A DNA stretch of 17,086 nt from Bacteroidales bacterium. GTDB taxonomy: Bacteria > Bacteroidota > Bacteroidia > Bacteroidales > B18-G4. The DNA lies in the NCBI GenBank assembly GCA_030618905.1, contig JAUXCL010000025.1:1-17086 (forward strand). Direction: 5' to 3'. The notes beneath the pieces are model-generated. The model had not been told where the DNA came from and made no database searches. It saw only the letters and a program-made list of their open reading frames with translations. Positions 1-9,065 of the stretch are shown piece after piece. A program made the translations under genes and the position numbers. How positions within the stretch are numbered: the stretch's first letter is position 1; the number at the start of each line of letters is the position of its first letter.

Positions 1-16
1 CCCTAATGATTAATAC

Positions 17-682
17 ATGGAATTGACAAACGTCCTTAATTTTTTAAAAGATTTAAGCAGGAATAATAATAAGGAATGGTTTCAGGCCAACAAGCCGGTT
101 TACCAGGCTGCCCTGGCCGACTTTACTGCTTTCACTGAAGTATTGATCCGCAATATTGCCAGCTTCGACAAGGATATTGCCTCGATTACAGCCAGGGAAT
201 GTATCTTCAGGATATACAGGGATGTCCGTTTTTCAGCGGATAAAACACCCTACAAATCGAATTTTGGGGCTGCATTCATGAAAGGAGGAAAGAAGAGTCC
301 CTTTGCTGCATATTATATTCATCTGGAACCAGGCAATTCATTCTCCGGAGGAGGAATCTGGATGCCACCGGGCAATATTTTAAAGGCTGTCAGGCAGGAA
401 GTATATTATCACAGCGGCGAGTTTCTGAAGATCATTGAAAAGAAAAAATTCAAAGACACTTTCGGGGAGCTTAGTGCTGATAAATTGCAACGTCCACCTA
501 TGGGTTTTCCAAAGGATTTTCCACAGGTGGAACTCCTGAAATTTAAGAGCTATGTGGTGGGAAATAATATGCAGGACAGCACAATTTTATCCCAGGAATT
601 CCCGGATAAAGTGAGCAGCAATTTCAAAACGATGTATCCTTTCATCCGGTTTCTGAACCGTGCTGTTTCGAATATGTCATGA
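17..682 (+). CDS. DUF2461 / TIGR02453 family protein
   Basis: A 221-residue soluble protein with no signal peptide or membrane segment. The opening (NVLNFLKDLSRNNNKEWF, residues 5-22) and the central FRIYRDVRFSADKTPYKSNF stretch (residues 64-83) are the two signatures of the DUF2461 (TIGR02453) family, whose members are usually 215-230 residues; the gene is therefore full length. The biochemical role of the family is not established, so none is assigned. ATG start at 17; only 16 bases precede it in the window, so its promoter cannot be judged, and no Shine-Dalgarno is visible, as is usual in Bacteroidota. It stands alone: the next gene, gyrB, converges on it from the minus strand, separated by about 225 bases containing repeats. 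Confidence 0.88.
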   Translation: MELTNVLNFLKDLSRNNNKEWFQANKPVYQAALADFTAFTEVLIRNIASFDKDIASITARECIFRIYRDVRFSADKTPYKSNFGAAFMKGGKKSPFAAYYIHLEPGNSFSGGGIWMPPGNILKAVRQEVYYHSGEFLKIIEKKKFKDTFGELSADKLQRPPMGFPKDFPQVELLKFKSYVVGNNMQDSTILSQEFPDKVSSNFKTMYPFIRFLNRAVSNMS

Positions 683-689
683 GTATAAG

Positions 690-727
690 ACCGTTAACTG
701 ATTAGATGGTACCGTAAACTGATTAGA
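690..727. repeat. Direct repeat, two 17-bp copies 21 bp apart
   Basis: ACCGTTAACTGATTAGA at 690-706 and ACCGTAAACTGATTAGA at 711-727 match at 16 of 17 bases. The 21-bp period (about two helical turns) starts 7 bases after the DUF2461 stop codon. It could be a paired protein-binding site or a chance duplication; no gene start lies nearby on the + strand to be regulated. Confidence 0.7.
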
Positions 728-805
728 ACTTTACTTTTGAATATTATAGGGTTATTTTTGTCAGTGTAGATTGGTTAATTAATATTGTGTTAATCCAGAT
801 TACTT

Positions 806-903
806 ATGCTCTTGAAGGCGCAGCATTTTTTTTCATAATTCTAGGTTTTTTTCATAATAATTGTGCTATTGCTTTTTTTCGTGACTACGCCCTTCAAGAG
901 CAT
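806..903. repeat. Long imperfect inverted repeat downstream of gyrB
   Basis: Arms at 806-820 and 888-903 pair over 13 contiguous bases (ATGCTCTTGAAGG with CCTTCAAGAGCAT), then a one-base bulge at 890, then two more pairs. The 67-base interior is very AT-rich and carries TTTTTTTCATAAT twice (827-839 and 846-858). The right arm ends 4 bases before the gyrB stop codon. The long interior argues against an ordinary intrinsic terminator; a small MITE-like element or a structured 3' end of the gyrB transcript are both possible. Confidence 0.65.
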
Positions 904-907
904 TTTT

Positions 908-2869
908 CTATACATCAATATTTGCATATTTTGCGTTCTTTTCGATAAACTCTCTCCTTGGGGGAACTTCGTCTCCCATCAGCATGGAGAATACGCGGTC
1001 GGCTTCCGTTCCATTCTCTATGGTTATCTGCCTTAAGGTCCTGAACTCCGGATCCATTGTTGTTTGCCAGAGTTGTTCCGCATTCATCTCTCCAAGACCT
1101 TTATAACGCTGTATATGGATGCCTTTTTCGTTTCCACCTGCTGTCCATTCTCCAATGTGTTGCTCACGTTCTTCTTCCGACCAGCAATATTTCTCCTCTT
1201 TCCCTTTTTTGAGGAGATACAATGGTGGCGTAGCAACATAGACATAGCCGTTTTCAATCAGGTCTTTCATATAACGGAAGAAGAATGTCAGGATAAGGGT
1301 GGCGATATGGCTTCCATCCACATCGGCATCGGTCATAATGATGATCTTATGGTACCTTAGTTTTTCGACATTCAGGGCCTTGCTGTCGTCTTCGGTCCCG
1401 ATGGAAACGCCCAGGGCTGTGAACATATTCTTGATTTCCTCATTGTCGAAGATCTTATGTTGCATCGCTTTTTCAACGTTCAGTATCTTGCCCCGGAGTG
1501 GAAGTATAGCCTGGAATTTCCTGTCCCTGCCCTGCTTAGCAGTACCCCCTGCTGAATCACCCTCAACGAGATATATTTCAGCCAGTGCCGGATCGCGCTC
1601 CTCACAATCGGAGAGCTTGCCTGGCAATCCTGATCCGGTAAGTATATTCTTCCGTTGTACCAACTCCCTGGCTTTCCTGGCAGCATGCCTGGCTGTGGCA
1701 GCAAGGATGACCTTGTTGACGATGATTTTGGCTTCCTTGGGATGTTCTTCCAGGTAATGAGCAAGGTGCTCACTGATCATCTGGTCGACAGCTCCCATCA
1801 CTTCCGAATTACCCAGCTTGGTCTTGGTTTGTCCCTCGAATTGTGGCTCAGCGACCTTAACGGAGATAATGGAGGTGAGTCCTTCACGAAAATCATCACC
1901 GTTGATGTCAAATTTCAATTTGGCGAGCATACCGGATTTATCGGCATAATTCTTCAGGGTTCTTGTCAGCCCCCTTCGGAATCCGGATAGATGTGTTCCC
2001 CCTTCGTGGGTGTTGATATTGTTAACGTAAGAGTGGATATTCTCAGAGAAAGAAGTATTATAATGCATGGCAATCTCGACGGGGATCTCATTTTTCTCAC
2101 CTTCAATAGATATGATGTCATCCATCAAACCTTCCCTGGTTTCATCCAGGTAGTTAATGAAATCTTCAAGCCCGTTTTCAGAATAAAATGTTTGCGTGCT
2201 GTCACCATTTTCTTCACCCTCCCGCTCATCATTGATAGTAAGGATGATCCCTTTGTTCAGGAAAGCCAGCTCACGCAATCTTGAAGCCAGAATACTGAAA
2301 TCATACTGTTTGACGATGAAAATAGAGTCATCAGGCATGAAAGTGACTTCTGTACCCGATTTATCAGTATCTCCAATGGTCTTAACATCATACTGCGGTT
2401 TACCATATTCGTACTCCTGGACAAAGACCTTTCCTTCGCGGTAGACGGTAACTTTTAATTTTGAGGATAATGCATTTACACAGGAAACACCAACACCATG
2501 CAGCCCACCAGATACTTTGTATGAACCTTTATCAAACTTACCTCCTGCGTGGAGTACCGTCATCACTACTTCAAGTGCGGAACGGTTTTCTTTTTCGTGC
2601 AATCCGGTCGGGATACCCCTTCCGTTATCAGTTACAGTAATGGAATTATCATTATGGATATATACATTAATCTCGTCGCAATAGCCAGCCAGGGCTTCAT
2701 CAATGGAGTTGTCGATCACCTCATACACCAGATGGTGCAATCCACGGGTACTTACATCCCCGATAAACATCGCGGGGCGCTTTCGAACAGCCTCTAAACC
2801 TTCAAGTACCTGTATGTTCTTCGCAGTATAATTTTCCCCGGCGAGATTACTCTTTTCTTCATTAGTCAT
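908..2869 (-). CDS. gyrB: DNA gyrase subunit B
   Basis: ATPase subunit of DNA gyrase, which introduces negative supercoils into DNA together with GyrA. Domains in order: GHKL ATPase with VYEVIDNSIDEA (catalytic Glu50, Mg-binding Asn54) and DNGRGIP near residues 81-87; the transducer domain; the TOPRIM domain with EGDSAGG near residue 435 and DADVDGSH near 515; and the C-terminal QRYKGLGEMN segment. At 653 residues it is the usual short Bacteroidota GyrB, without the insert found in enterobacterial GyrB. The open frame extends to a TTG at 2875 (TTG-ATT-ATG), but the ATG at 2869 is the more likely start. Alternative: the paralogue ParE, less likely given the near-canonical GyrB motif EGDSAGGTAKQGRDR. 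GyrA is not in the window. Confidence 0.96.
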   Translation of the reverse strand: MTNEEKSNLAGENYTAKNIQVLEGLEAVRKRPAMFIGDVSTRGLHHLVYEVIDNSIDEALAGYCDEINVYIHNDNSITVTDNGRGIPTGLHEKENRSALEVVMTVLHAGGKFDKGSYKVSGGLHGVGVSCVNALSSKLKVTVYREGKVFVQEYEYGKPQYDVKTIGDTDKSGTEVTFMPDDSIFIVKQYDFSILASRLRELAFLNKGIILTINDEREGEENGDSTQTFYSENGLEDFINYLDETREGLMDDIISIEGEKNEIPVEIAMHYNTSFSENIHSYVNNINTHEGGTHLSGFRRGLTRTLKNYADKSGMLAKLKFDINGDDFREGLTSIISVKVAEPQFEGQTKTKLGNSEVMGAVDQMISEHLAHYLEEHPKEAKIIVNKVILAATARHAARKARELVQRKNILTGSGLPGKLSDCEERDPALAEIYLVEGDSAGGTAKQGRDRKFQAILPLRGKILNVEKAMQHKIFDNEEIKNMFTALGVSIGTEDDSKALNVEKLRYHKIIIMTDADVDGSHIATLILTFFFRYMKDLIENGYVYVATPPLYLLKKGKEEKYCWSEEEREQHIGEWTAGGNEKGIHIQRYKGLGEMNAEQLWQTTMDPEFRTLRQITIENGTEADRVFSMLMGDEVPPRREFIEKNAKYANIDV

Positions 2870-2903
2870 AATCAATGATTTAGCAATTTGAATAAGTCAG
2901 GTG

Positions 2904-2911
2904 CAAATGTA
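2904..2911 (-). promoter_or_regulatory. Candidate -7 box for gyrB
   Basis: TACATTTG on the minus strand matches the Bacteroidota -7 consensus TAnnTTTG and lies 35 bases upstream of the ATG at 2869. No clear TTTG -33 element is found 19-21 bases further upstream, so support is partial. The rest of the gap 2870-3109 shows only a small palindrome (CTGATAATCAG at 3014-3024) and no gene. Confidence 0.35.
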
Positions 2912-3109
2912 CAAATTATTTACGACATAAAATCCATATAAACATAAGAAAATCAGCGTTTTTATCAACATTTATTTGTTAAAAATCCAGGTTTCTGCAT
3001 ATTTCAAAATCACCTGATAATCAGTATGTTATAAATTGATTGTTTTGCAAGATATGGGAGTGTTTGTAAGGGCTTAAATATCAGGAAGATGCAGTTGTGG
3101 CCAGGTGCT

Positions 3110-4096
3110 TTACTGGCAGCCTATCAGGACCATGAACTCACTCTGGTAAACCGGTTGCTCAAAAATGTCCAGAAAAGTGAAGGCAAACACTGCCAGCTGA
3201 GGCCCATCGGAATTTACTGAAAGCATTGTTAAATTTACCATTGGGAAGGATAGTGATTGTTCCATTTCATCCCATGTCCAACGAATATCAAGTGACTCAT
3301 TGGGAACCCATTCGATAGTAAAGAACCCTCCCTCATTTTCATTATCATCAGCGGTGAATATAAGCAGCCCGGCATCGAATTGAATAGTTTCCGGCTGGTA
3401 TATCCCAATATCCAGGAACCTGGCTTTGAACTCATCACTAAGTGGGCTTGCAATACAAAAGCCATCGAAAACAGCCTCTTGATCAGTTTGTAATAAGGGG
3501 TACATGGATTTCAGGTCCATGGTCAGCGGCGTAAGCGATGGAATATCGAAAGCGATATCCGGGTAGCCCATGATCTCATGCGTGGTCAGGATATTGAAGG
3601 TACTGATCTCACTGGGAGTACCCATCAGTTTTCCATCCCCGGCATGAACACTGACCTGCCAGGCATATTCTGCCAGCAGGTCTTCTTTCTGAAATAGCCT
3701 GGCTTCCAATTCCCTGACTGTTGGCCTGAATTGATTGTATGGAGAAGCAATGACCATACTGCTTGCGTCAATCCGGAAGTGATGGCTGTTACTGTAAATT
3801 TTGTCTTCCAGAACCCAGGGAGGGTTCTCATTCATCGCTTCTGCAACTTCCTGTCCGGCCCATACACGGACAATTTTAAGCTGATAGGATGTGTTTTCCT
3901 CCTCCATGCTAACGGCAGGTGGGCTCCAGGAAAAGCCAGGCAATACGGATTCAATAATGAAGCCGTCTGCCGGAGAAATCAATACCAGTGACATGTCATC
4001 ATCCTGGGCGAGAAGCTTAATTCCTGTAATGAATAATACCATGACAAGCATCCAATAGCGTATAATAACAACTGCGCGTGAAAAGTGTCCGGACAT
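3110..4096 (-). CDS. Secreted protein of unknown function, FN3-like N-terminal region
   Basis: A 328-residue protein not recognised as a named family. Residues 1-31 form a signal peptide (basic start, hydrophobic core around residues 15-29, cleavage probably after LLAQ); an internal Met at 16 is an alternative start. Residues about 36-170 read like a fibronectin-III/Ig-like sandwich: SPADGFIIESVLPGFSWSPP followed by YQLKIVRVW, and later YAWQVSVHAGDG, the pattern of extracellular Bacteroidota proteins. The C-terminal half (about 180-328) is beta-rich with no motif I recognise. It is the last gene of a minus-strand set, 24 bases after the barrel gene, so it is probably co-transcribed and may be a periplasmic or surface partner of the barrel and TPR proteins. 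No catalytic signature is visible. Confidence 0.75.
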   Translation of the reverse strand: MSGHFSRAVVIIRYWMLVMVLFITGIKLLAQDDDMSLVLISPADGFIIESVLPGFSWSPPAVSMEEENTSYQLKIVRVWAGQEVAEAMNENPPWVLEDKIYSNSHHFRIDASSMVIASPYNQFRPTVRELEARLFQKEDLLAEYAWQVSVHAGDGKLMGTPSEISTFNILTTHEIMGYPDIAFDIPSLTPLTMDLKSMYPLLQTDQEAVFDGFCIASPLSDEFKARFLDIGIYQPETIQFDAGLLIFTADDNENEGGFFTIEWVPNESLDIRWTWDEMEQSLSFPMVNLTMLSVNSDGPQLAVFAFTFLDIFEQPVYQSEFMVLIGCQ

Positions 4097-4120
4097 GATG
4101 TAAATTTAGTACTTCAGCAA

Positions 4121-5809
4121 TCAGAAAGCAAATGAAACGCCGGCCAATACATTAATTTTCTGGACCGGATAATTATACCATTTGAAATAGCCATTATTCA
4201 GTGCATTATTGATGTTGACAAATGCAGAAAAGGAATTTGTAATGCGATATTCAAAACCCAGGTTGAGATCTGCCCAGCCATTCATCTTTTGAGACAGCAC
4301 TTCGCCTGATTCATATAGTTTAGCATACATAGGCCCCTGCACAAACAGCTCAGCTTTAACAATATATTTGTCCTGAATGATATAATCCCCTCCGAATTTT
4401 ATACGGTAATTGGGCTTCTGCCATGGCTTTTCTTCTTTATCCATCTTATACTGATAATAATCAGCACCTAACCATAAATTCAGGACTTTGCTTCTTTGAA
4501 ACCCCAGCCCTGCATGGAGATTCAACACATTGACATTGTCATAAACCAATGTGAACATGTTCCCCAGGCCATTCATGGTGTCATTGACATAGAAAGGCAT
4601 GTTGTCGATGATACTGGTGGACCCACTGACCTGGTAATTCAGGTTTTGGGATATATTTCCCAGGATCCCTGCATCAAAAACAAACTTATGATTGGTGTAC
4701 TCAAGTGGGAGTGTGGAATTGATAAAAGGGTTTTCAAGGCTGAGCGACCTCAGTGTAACCCTGTCAAGCGATCCGTTTATTCCTGCAAAAAGGGCCAGGG
4801 CGTCTTTTAGCAGCTTGATTTCAACACGAATAGCAGGATAAACATGAAGCCTGGTGCTGGTTTCTATCCTTGATGTAAGGTTGACGCCCAGGTAAAACTT
4901 ATACTGATTGAAATCAGTGCTGATAAAGGGTTCCAGTTTCAGTAGGGCACCGTTATAATCAGAGATGCTATCTGCATTGATAAAATAATTAAAATCCAGG
5001 TCCAGACCCAGGCTCTGGTTCTCTGTAATCGAAGAAAACTGAAACTCCTTATCCAGTAATCCACCAAAGAAAATATTATGTTCACTGGCCTTGTAATTAT
5101 CTTCAATGTAATAGTACCTGATCTCAGTATGGTAATTAAATGGTGTGCCTGAGGTGAAATTGCTGCCTATGCCTGCATCCAGCCCAAAGGTCTGGAAGCG
5201 GTGCCTGATATCATCTTTTGGAAAGTCCATTTCGGGGTATTCATCAGGCATAAAACCGTAATAATGAACAATGTCGTGGTCATAAAAGATATTTGCGCTG
5301 AAAGTATGATCACCAATAAACTTTTTCCCATATACCTGCACATCGCTCTGGCTGTAATCACTGGGTGCATAGTCCTTGATATCCCCATAGGATGAAATAT
5401 GCCTGAGGTGCACCCCAAACGCGTGCTTACTTGATTGCCTGCTATTGGCAAAAAATTCAAAGTATGGCGTTACATAGTTTCCAAACCCTGCCCTGATCAG
5501 ATTACGCAGGAGCTTCTTTTTAGGATCTGTGGGTTTCTTGGTGGCTTCAATGGGTTTGGGGTTCACCTTGGTTTCATAGAGCTTCGACCGCAAAGAAAAC
5601 TCCACCGCAGGCATCATGTTTCCCTGGTCGCTGATGCTGGGTTGAAAGTTCATCTTATTCGCATCCGAAATGGTCGGTTTGTAGGGGGCTATTATGGTCA
5701 CTTCCTCATTCCTGTCCTGTGCATGGAGTGGATGGGCCAAAACAATGTTCATACAAACAAGGCACATGGAGAGGCTCAGGAATTTAATATTTTTCATTGC
5801 TGTATTCAT
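4121..5809 (-). CDS. Outer-membrane beta-barrel protein, TonB-receptor-like without plug
   Basis: A protein of about 560 residues with a signal peptide (hydrophobic stretch FLSLSMCLVCMNIVLA, ending at HPLHAQ). The mature N-terminus contains EEVTIIAPYKPTISDA, which resembles a TonB box, but there is no plug domain: after a short Pro/Lys-rich linker (NPKPIEATKKPTDPKKK) the chain goes straight into alternating amphipathic strands to the end, finishing in VSFAF with the terminal Phe expected of a BAM-recognised barrel. The open frame begins at 5845, which would overlap the TPR gene by 23 bases; Met at 5809 or 5797 places the signal peptide better, and I give 5809. Such proteins are often named TonB-dependent receptor. 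The operon suggests it works with the TPR protein upstream; the substrate is unknown. Confidence 0.75.
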   Translation of the reverse strand: MNTAMKNIKFLSLSMCLVCMNIVLAHPLHAQDRNEEVTIIAPYKPTISDANKMNFQPSISDQGNMMPAVEFSLRSKLYETKVNPKPIEATKKPTDPKKKLLRNLIRAGFGNYVTPYFEFFANSRQSSKHAFGVHLRHISSYGDIKDYAPSDYSQSDVQVYGKKFIGDHTFSANIFYDHDIVHYYGFMPDEYPEMDFPKDDIRHRFQTFGLDAGIGSNFTSGTPFNYHTEIRYYYIEDNYKASEHNIFFGGLLDKEFQFSSITENQSLGLDLDFNYFINADSISDYNGALLKLEPFISTDFNQYKFYLGVNLTSRIETSTRLHVYPAIRVEIKLLKDALALFAGINGSLDRVTLRSLSLENPFINSTLPLEYTNHKFVFDAGILGNISQNLNYQVSGSTSIIDNMPFYVNDTMNGLGNMFTLVYDNVNVLNLHAGLGFQRSKVLNLWLGADYYQYKMDKEEKPWQKPNYRIKFGGDYIIQDKYIVKAELFVQGPMYAKLYESGEVLSQKMNGWADLNLGFEYRITNSFSAFVNINNALNNGYFKWYNYPVQKINVLAGVSFAF

Positions 5810-5822
5810 GCTTGTAATAGGC

Positions 5823-8800
5823 TTATTCAGGTTGCTCTTGCTCATCCTGCGGTTCTTCTTCGTTGCTGATGGTATTTAACTTTTCCCTGGCGATGGTCCC
5901 AAGTTCCCGTCCCTTATAATTTTCGATCACACTTTGCAGTGTTTGTTTTGCCTGAAAGTTGTTTCCCTGTTTGTAATACAGGTCAGAGAGCAGGATAAAG
6001 CTTTTGGCCACCCAATAATCATATCCTGCATATTGATCCACCAGCTCGAAAATGAGGTTTTCTGTTTCCGTGTTTTTATCCATCAGGAAAGCGAGATAAG
6101 CAAGGTAATATTTTGATTCTGCGCCAATTGCTGTATTTGTCAGCTTCTCCGTTATTGAAAATTCCCTTTGTGCACCATTCAGGTCATCCATGGCAAAAAA
6201 GCTATGTGCGAGGATGAAGTGCGCATCGATAATAGATTCTGATGAAACAGTCTCGGTTTGCAGTACTTTCCGGGCTGATTCCCCGGCCTGCCTGTAGTTC
6301 CCCAGGAGGTAATTACACTGCATCTGTCCGATAAGGGCAGTCAGGCGATTGTTCTTGTTTCCGGCGATCTCTTCTAATTGCGCATAGTATCCCACGGCTT
6401 CTTCATAATTACCCATGCTGTAGTCCAAAGCTGAAGCTTTCAATAAGGCATTCTCAGTAAACCTGGAATTGGGCAGGGCGATCACCTTACGCAAAGCCGA
6501 GAGTGTCCTGTTGGTATCATCTTCCCTGCTCAGGCATTCAGCCATGTAGAAGTTAGCGTTGGGGGCAAAATAACCCTGTGGATATTTCCTGATATAATTA
6601 TCAAAAGCGACAATGGCATCCCCACAGCGGTTTTCCATATAAATATTTTCCGCTGCAATATAGGTGATGGAATCCTGTTCATTCGTGGATACATCTGCAA
6701 ATGAAAGGCTGTTGGCATAAGCATAATACTCATCAACCTTGTTGATATCCACATAGATATTCCTGAGGCTGGCCAGCGCTTCCTTTGATTCCTGTGTTCC
6801 CGGATATTGTTTGATGACCTGTTTGAAAACCTTTATCCCCTGATCAAACTGGTCCATGCCATAATAAACCAGGCCACTTTTAAGCATTGACTTGACGGCA
6901 TAAATGCTTTTTGGATGTTCCTTGACTACCTTACTGAAATAAGTAAGCGCTTGCTGGTTCTTGTTGAGGATCAGATAGGTTGTGGCAATTTCATATTTGG
7001 CGTCGTCCGCAAGTGGGGAACTGGGAAAGCTGCTGATCAGTTGGTTTAATGTCCGGATCTTGTCATTGAATTTGCCCTGTGCACTTTCAGCTCTTGCTTT
7101 CTGGCTGAGTGCATAATCCACATCCACTTTATTCATCCTGATGGCTTCGTTATAAAAGCGAATGGCCTGGGGATAGTTTTTATTGATGAGGTAGGCATCA
7201 CCAAGCCTGATAAGGGCATCGTTGATGACTTTGGGATCAGTGTTGCGCTTGTTGTTCAGGAGTTTTTCCCAGTAAAAGATGGCATTCTCATAGTGCTTAC
7301 GCTTGAAATAAGTATATCCCAGGTTATATAAGGCTACCGGATAAAGTGTTGCTTCCCTCGCATTGGCTTTGCCTATAAAATTTTTATAGTATTTGATTGC
7401 ACCCCAGTAATTTTTTGTTCTGTAGAATGACTCCCCGATCCAGAAATTGCTTTCCAGGTTGATCTGCGCATCATACGTGTAATTCTGAGATTCTTTGAAT
7501 AACTCAATGGCTTCTTCATATTGCTTCTGGTTGAAGAACTCCACACCCCTGAAAAATAATATTTTTTGATATGCGGTATTAAGCGCCTTGTTCCTGCTTT
7601 TGATCTTGCGAATAGACTCCAGGGCTTCCTTATAGTTTTTCGTGGAAAGATAGAGATTGGCAAGGTACTGGTAGGCTTCGTTGATCCTGGGAGAATCCGG
7701 ATATTGCCGGATATAGTCCTCCAGGTTCTTGATGGCAGAATTGTAAGGATCCTGGCTGATCTCCATGCTCAGTTTAGCATAGTTGAAAAGCGCATCTTCA
7801 GCCACCTGTTCATCAAAGTCATATTTTGAGGCAGCGGCAAAGGCATTGGATGCAAACTTCTTCTGCCCTGTCTCCAGGTAAGCATATCCAAGATGGTAAT
7901 AGGCATTCTGGGCCAGTGCATCATCCTCCCCCGTCACCTGCTGAAAAAAGCTAATTGCTTCAGCATATAACCCATTCTTAAAATAGGTGAACCCCAGTTC
8001 ATAATTACCCTCCCTGTCCATCGACCTTCTGGATGATCGCCCGTAAGTTTCCAGGTAGGGCAGGGCTTCATCGTATTGCGCTAATTGGTAATAGGAATCT
8101 CCAATGATCAGGGCCAACTCATTCTTGTCTTTACTGGAAGCAGATTTATACAGTGGCATGGCATCAGAGATCACCCGCTCATATTCCCCTTGCTGATGAT
8201 AAATATGTGCCAGATAATAAGGGATGAGCTTGCTGTAAGCCCGGATATGTTTGATCTTGTCAAAGTACTCGAGCGCGGTCTTGTAGTCACCTTCAGTATA
8301 AGCGATATGTGCATAATAGAATATGGCATCATTGGCATACCTGGATTCTTTCCCCAGCAATTTGCGAAACTCAGTCTTTGCTTTGTTGTATTCCTTCTTT
8401 TTATAGAAACAAAAGCCTCTTTTGAAGTAATATTCTGATTTTTCAGTTTGTGTAAGACTGCTCAGGTCGACTTTTTTAAATGACTTGAGGGCATTCGCAT
8501 AATTGGCTTTTTTAAATTGGTATCTGCCCAGTTGAAAATAAGCCAGCTGAGCATTTGCACTTTCAGGATAATCATCAATAAATGCCTGTAACTTGTATTC
8601 CGCATCGGCATTCTCCAACTCAAGCGCACAAACGGCAGCATAAAACCTGGCATTGATTTGCATTAGTGAATTCGGGTCCTGTACTTTTTCAATAACTTCA
8701 ACAAATGCATCCTGGGCTGCACCATATTTTTCGATTTCGTACAATTCAAGGCCCGTTCTGTACCTTGCCTCCGGTAGCTCATAAATGGCTGTTTGCTGTC

Positions 8801-8870
8801 CGAAAGAAATGCTTATTGAAAGCCATAAAACGAAAATGGTATTCAATAAGATGAATAAGTTCCTATTCAT
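5823..8870 (-). CDS. Large secreted tetratricopeptide-repeat protein
   Basis: A 1015-residue protein with a signal peptide (FILLNTIFVLWLSISISF, cleaved near FGQQ) and no lipobox cysteine, so probably soluble in the periplasm. Nearly the whole length is TPR helices, with unmistakable repeats such as AYYHLGYAYLETGQKKFASNAF and ALYNLGYTYFKRKHYENAI, about two dozen in all, many of the YbgF/BamD-like kind. The C-terminus is a short acidic tail (NEEEPQDEQEQPE). TPR arrays bind other proteins and have no enzymatic role by themselves. It is the first gene of the minus-strand set with the barrel gene and the small secreted protein, all within about 25 bases of one another. I infer that it is a periplasmic scaffold for the barrel; the exact role is unknown. 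Confidence 0.85.
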   Translation of the reverse strand: MNRNLFILLNTIFVLWLSISISFGQQTAIYELPEARYRTGLELYEIEKYGAAQDAFVEVIEKVQDPNSLMQINARFYAAVCALELENADAEYKLQAFIDDYPESANAQLAYFQLGRYQFKKANYANALKSFKKVDLSSLTQTEKSEYYFKRGFCFYKKKEYNKAKTEFRKLLGKESRYANDAIFYYAHIAYTEGDYKTALEYFDKIKHIRAYSKLIPYYLAHIYHQQGEYERVISDAMPLYKSASSKDKNELALIIGDSYYQLAQYDEALPYLETYGRSSRRSMDREGNYELGFTYFKNGLYAEAISFFQQVTGEDDALAQNAYYHLGYAYLETGQKKFASNAFAAASKYDFDEQVAEDALFNYAKLSMEISQDPYNSAIKNLEDYIRQYPDSPRINEAYQYLANLYLSTKNYKEALESIRKIKSRNKALNTAYQKILFFRGVEFFNQKQYEEAIELFKESQNYTYDAQINLESNFWIGESFYRTKNYWGAIKYYKNFIGKANAREATLYPVALYNLGYTYFKRKHYENAIFYWEKLLNNKRNTDPKVINDALIRLGDAYLINKNYPQAIRFYNEAIRMNKVDVDYALSQKARAESAQGKFNDKIRTLNQLISSFPSSPLADDAKYEIATTYLILNKNQQALTYFSKVVKEHPKSIYAVKSMLKSGLVYYGMDQFDQGIKVFKQVIKQYPGTQESKEALASLRNIYVDINKVDEYYAYANSLSFADVSTNEQDSITYIAAENIYMENRCGDAIVAFDNYIRKYPQGYFAPNANFYMAECLSREDDTNRTLSALRKVIALPNSRFTENALLKASALDYSMGNYEEAVGYYAQLEEIAGNKNNRLTALIGQMQCNYLLGNYRQAGESARKVLQTETVSSESIIDAHFILAHSFFAMDDLNGAQREFSITEKLTNTAIGAESKYYLAYLAFLMDKNTETENLIFELVDQYAGYDYWVAKSFILLSDLYYKQGNNFQAKQTLQSVIENYKGRELGTIAREKLNTISNEEEPQDEQEQPE

Positions 8871-8893
8871 ACTTATATATTTGGAATAAGCGA

Positions 8894-8927
8894 CAAAATT
8901 ATCAATTAGAGTAGCTGATGTGCCAAA
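8894..8927 (-). promoter_or_regulatory. Candidate promoter of the TPR/barrel operon
   Basis: On the minus strand, TAATTTTG at 8894-8901 fits the -7 box TAnnTTTG, and TTTG at 8924-8927 lies 22 bases upstream, slightly wider than the usual 19-21. The -7 box is 23 bases ahead of the ATG at 8870, leaving a short leader. Confidence 0.5.
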
Positions 8928-9000
8928 GGTGTGGTTTACTTTTCAACATGAATTCTGTTAAGAACTAAACGCATGCCAGGTTGAATTATTTTGCCTGCAA

Positions 9001-9034
9001 AAAATAAAAAGATCCCCCGAAGAGGATCTTTTTT
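9001..9034 (-). terminator. Intrinsic terminator of rnpB with UUCG tetraloop
   Basis: On the minus strand GATCCTC-TTCG-GGGGATC (9011-9028) forms a 7-bp stem, with one U-G pair, closed by a C(UUCG)G tetraloop. It is flanked by A and T runs that lengthen the stem, and the transcript continues into a U-rich tract (complement of 9001-9010). It lies directly after the rnpB 3' end. A strong rho-independent terminator. Confidence 0.88.
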
Positions 9035-9065
9035 ATCAACTGCAATTCTGTAAGCAGGATTCTGT

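Noticed and set aside
806..903. Intrinsic terminator of gyrB
   Set aside because: A 67-base loop is too long and no T run follows the second arm on the gyrB strand.
2870..2875. TTG start two codons upstream of gyrB
   Set aside because: ATG at 2869 is a better start and costs only two residues.
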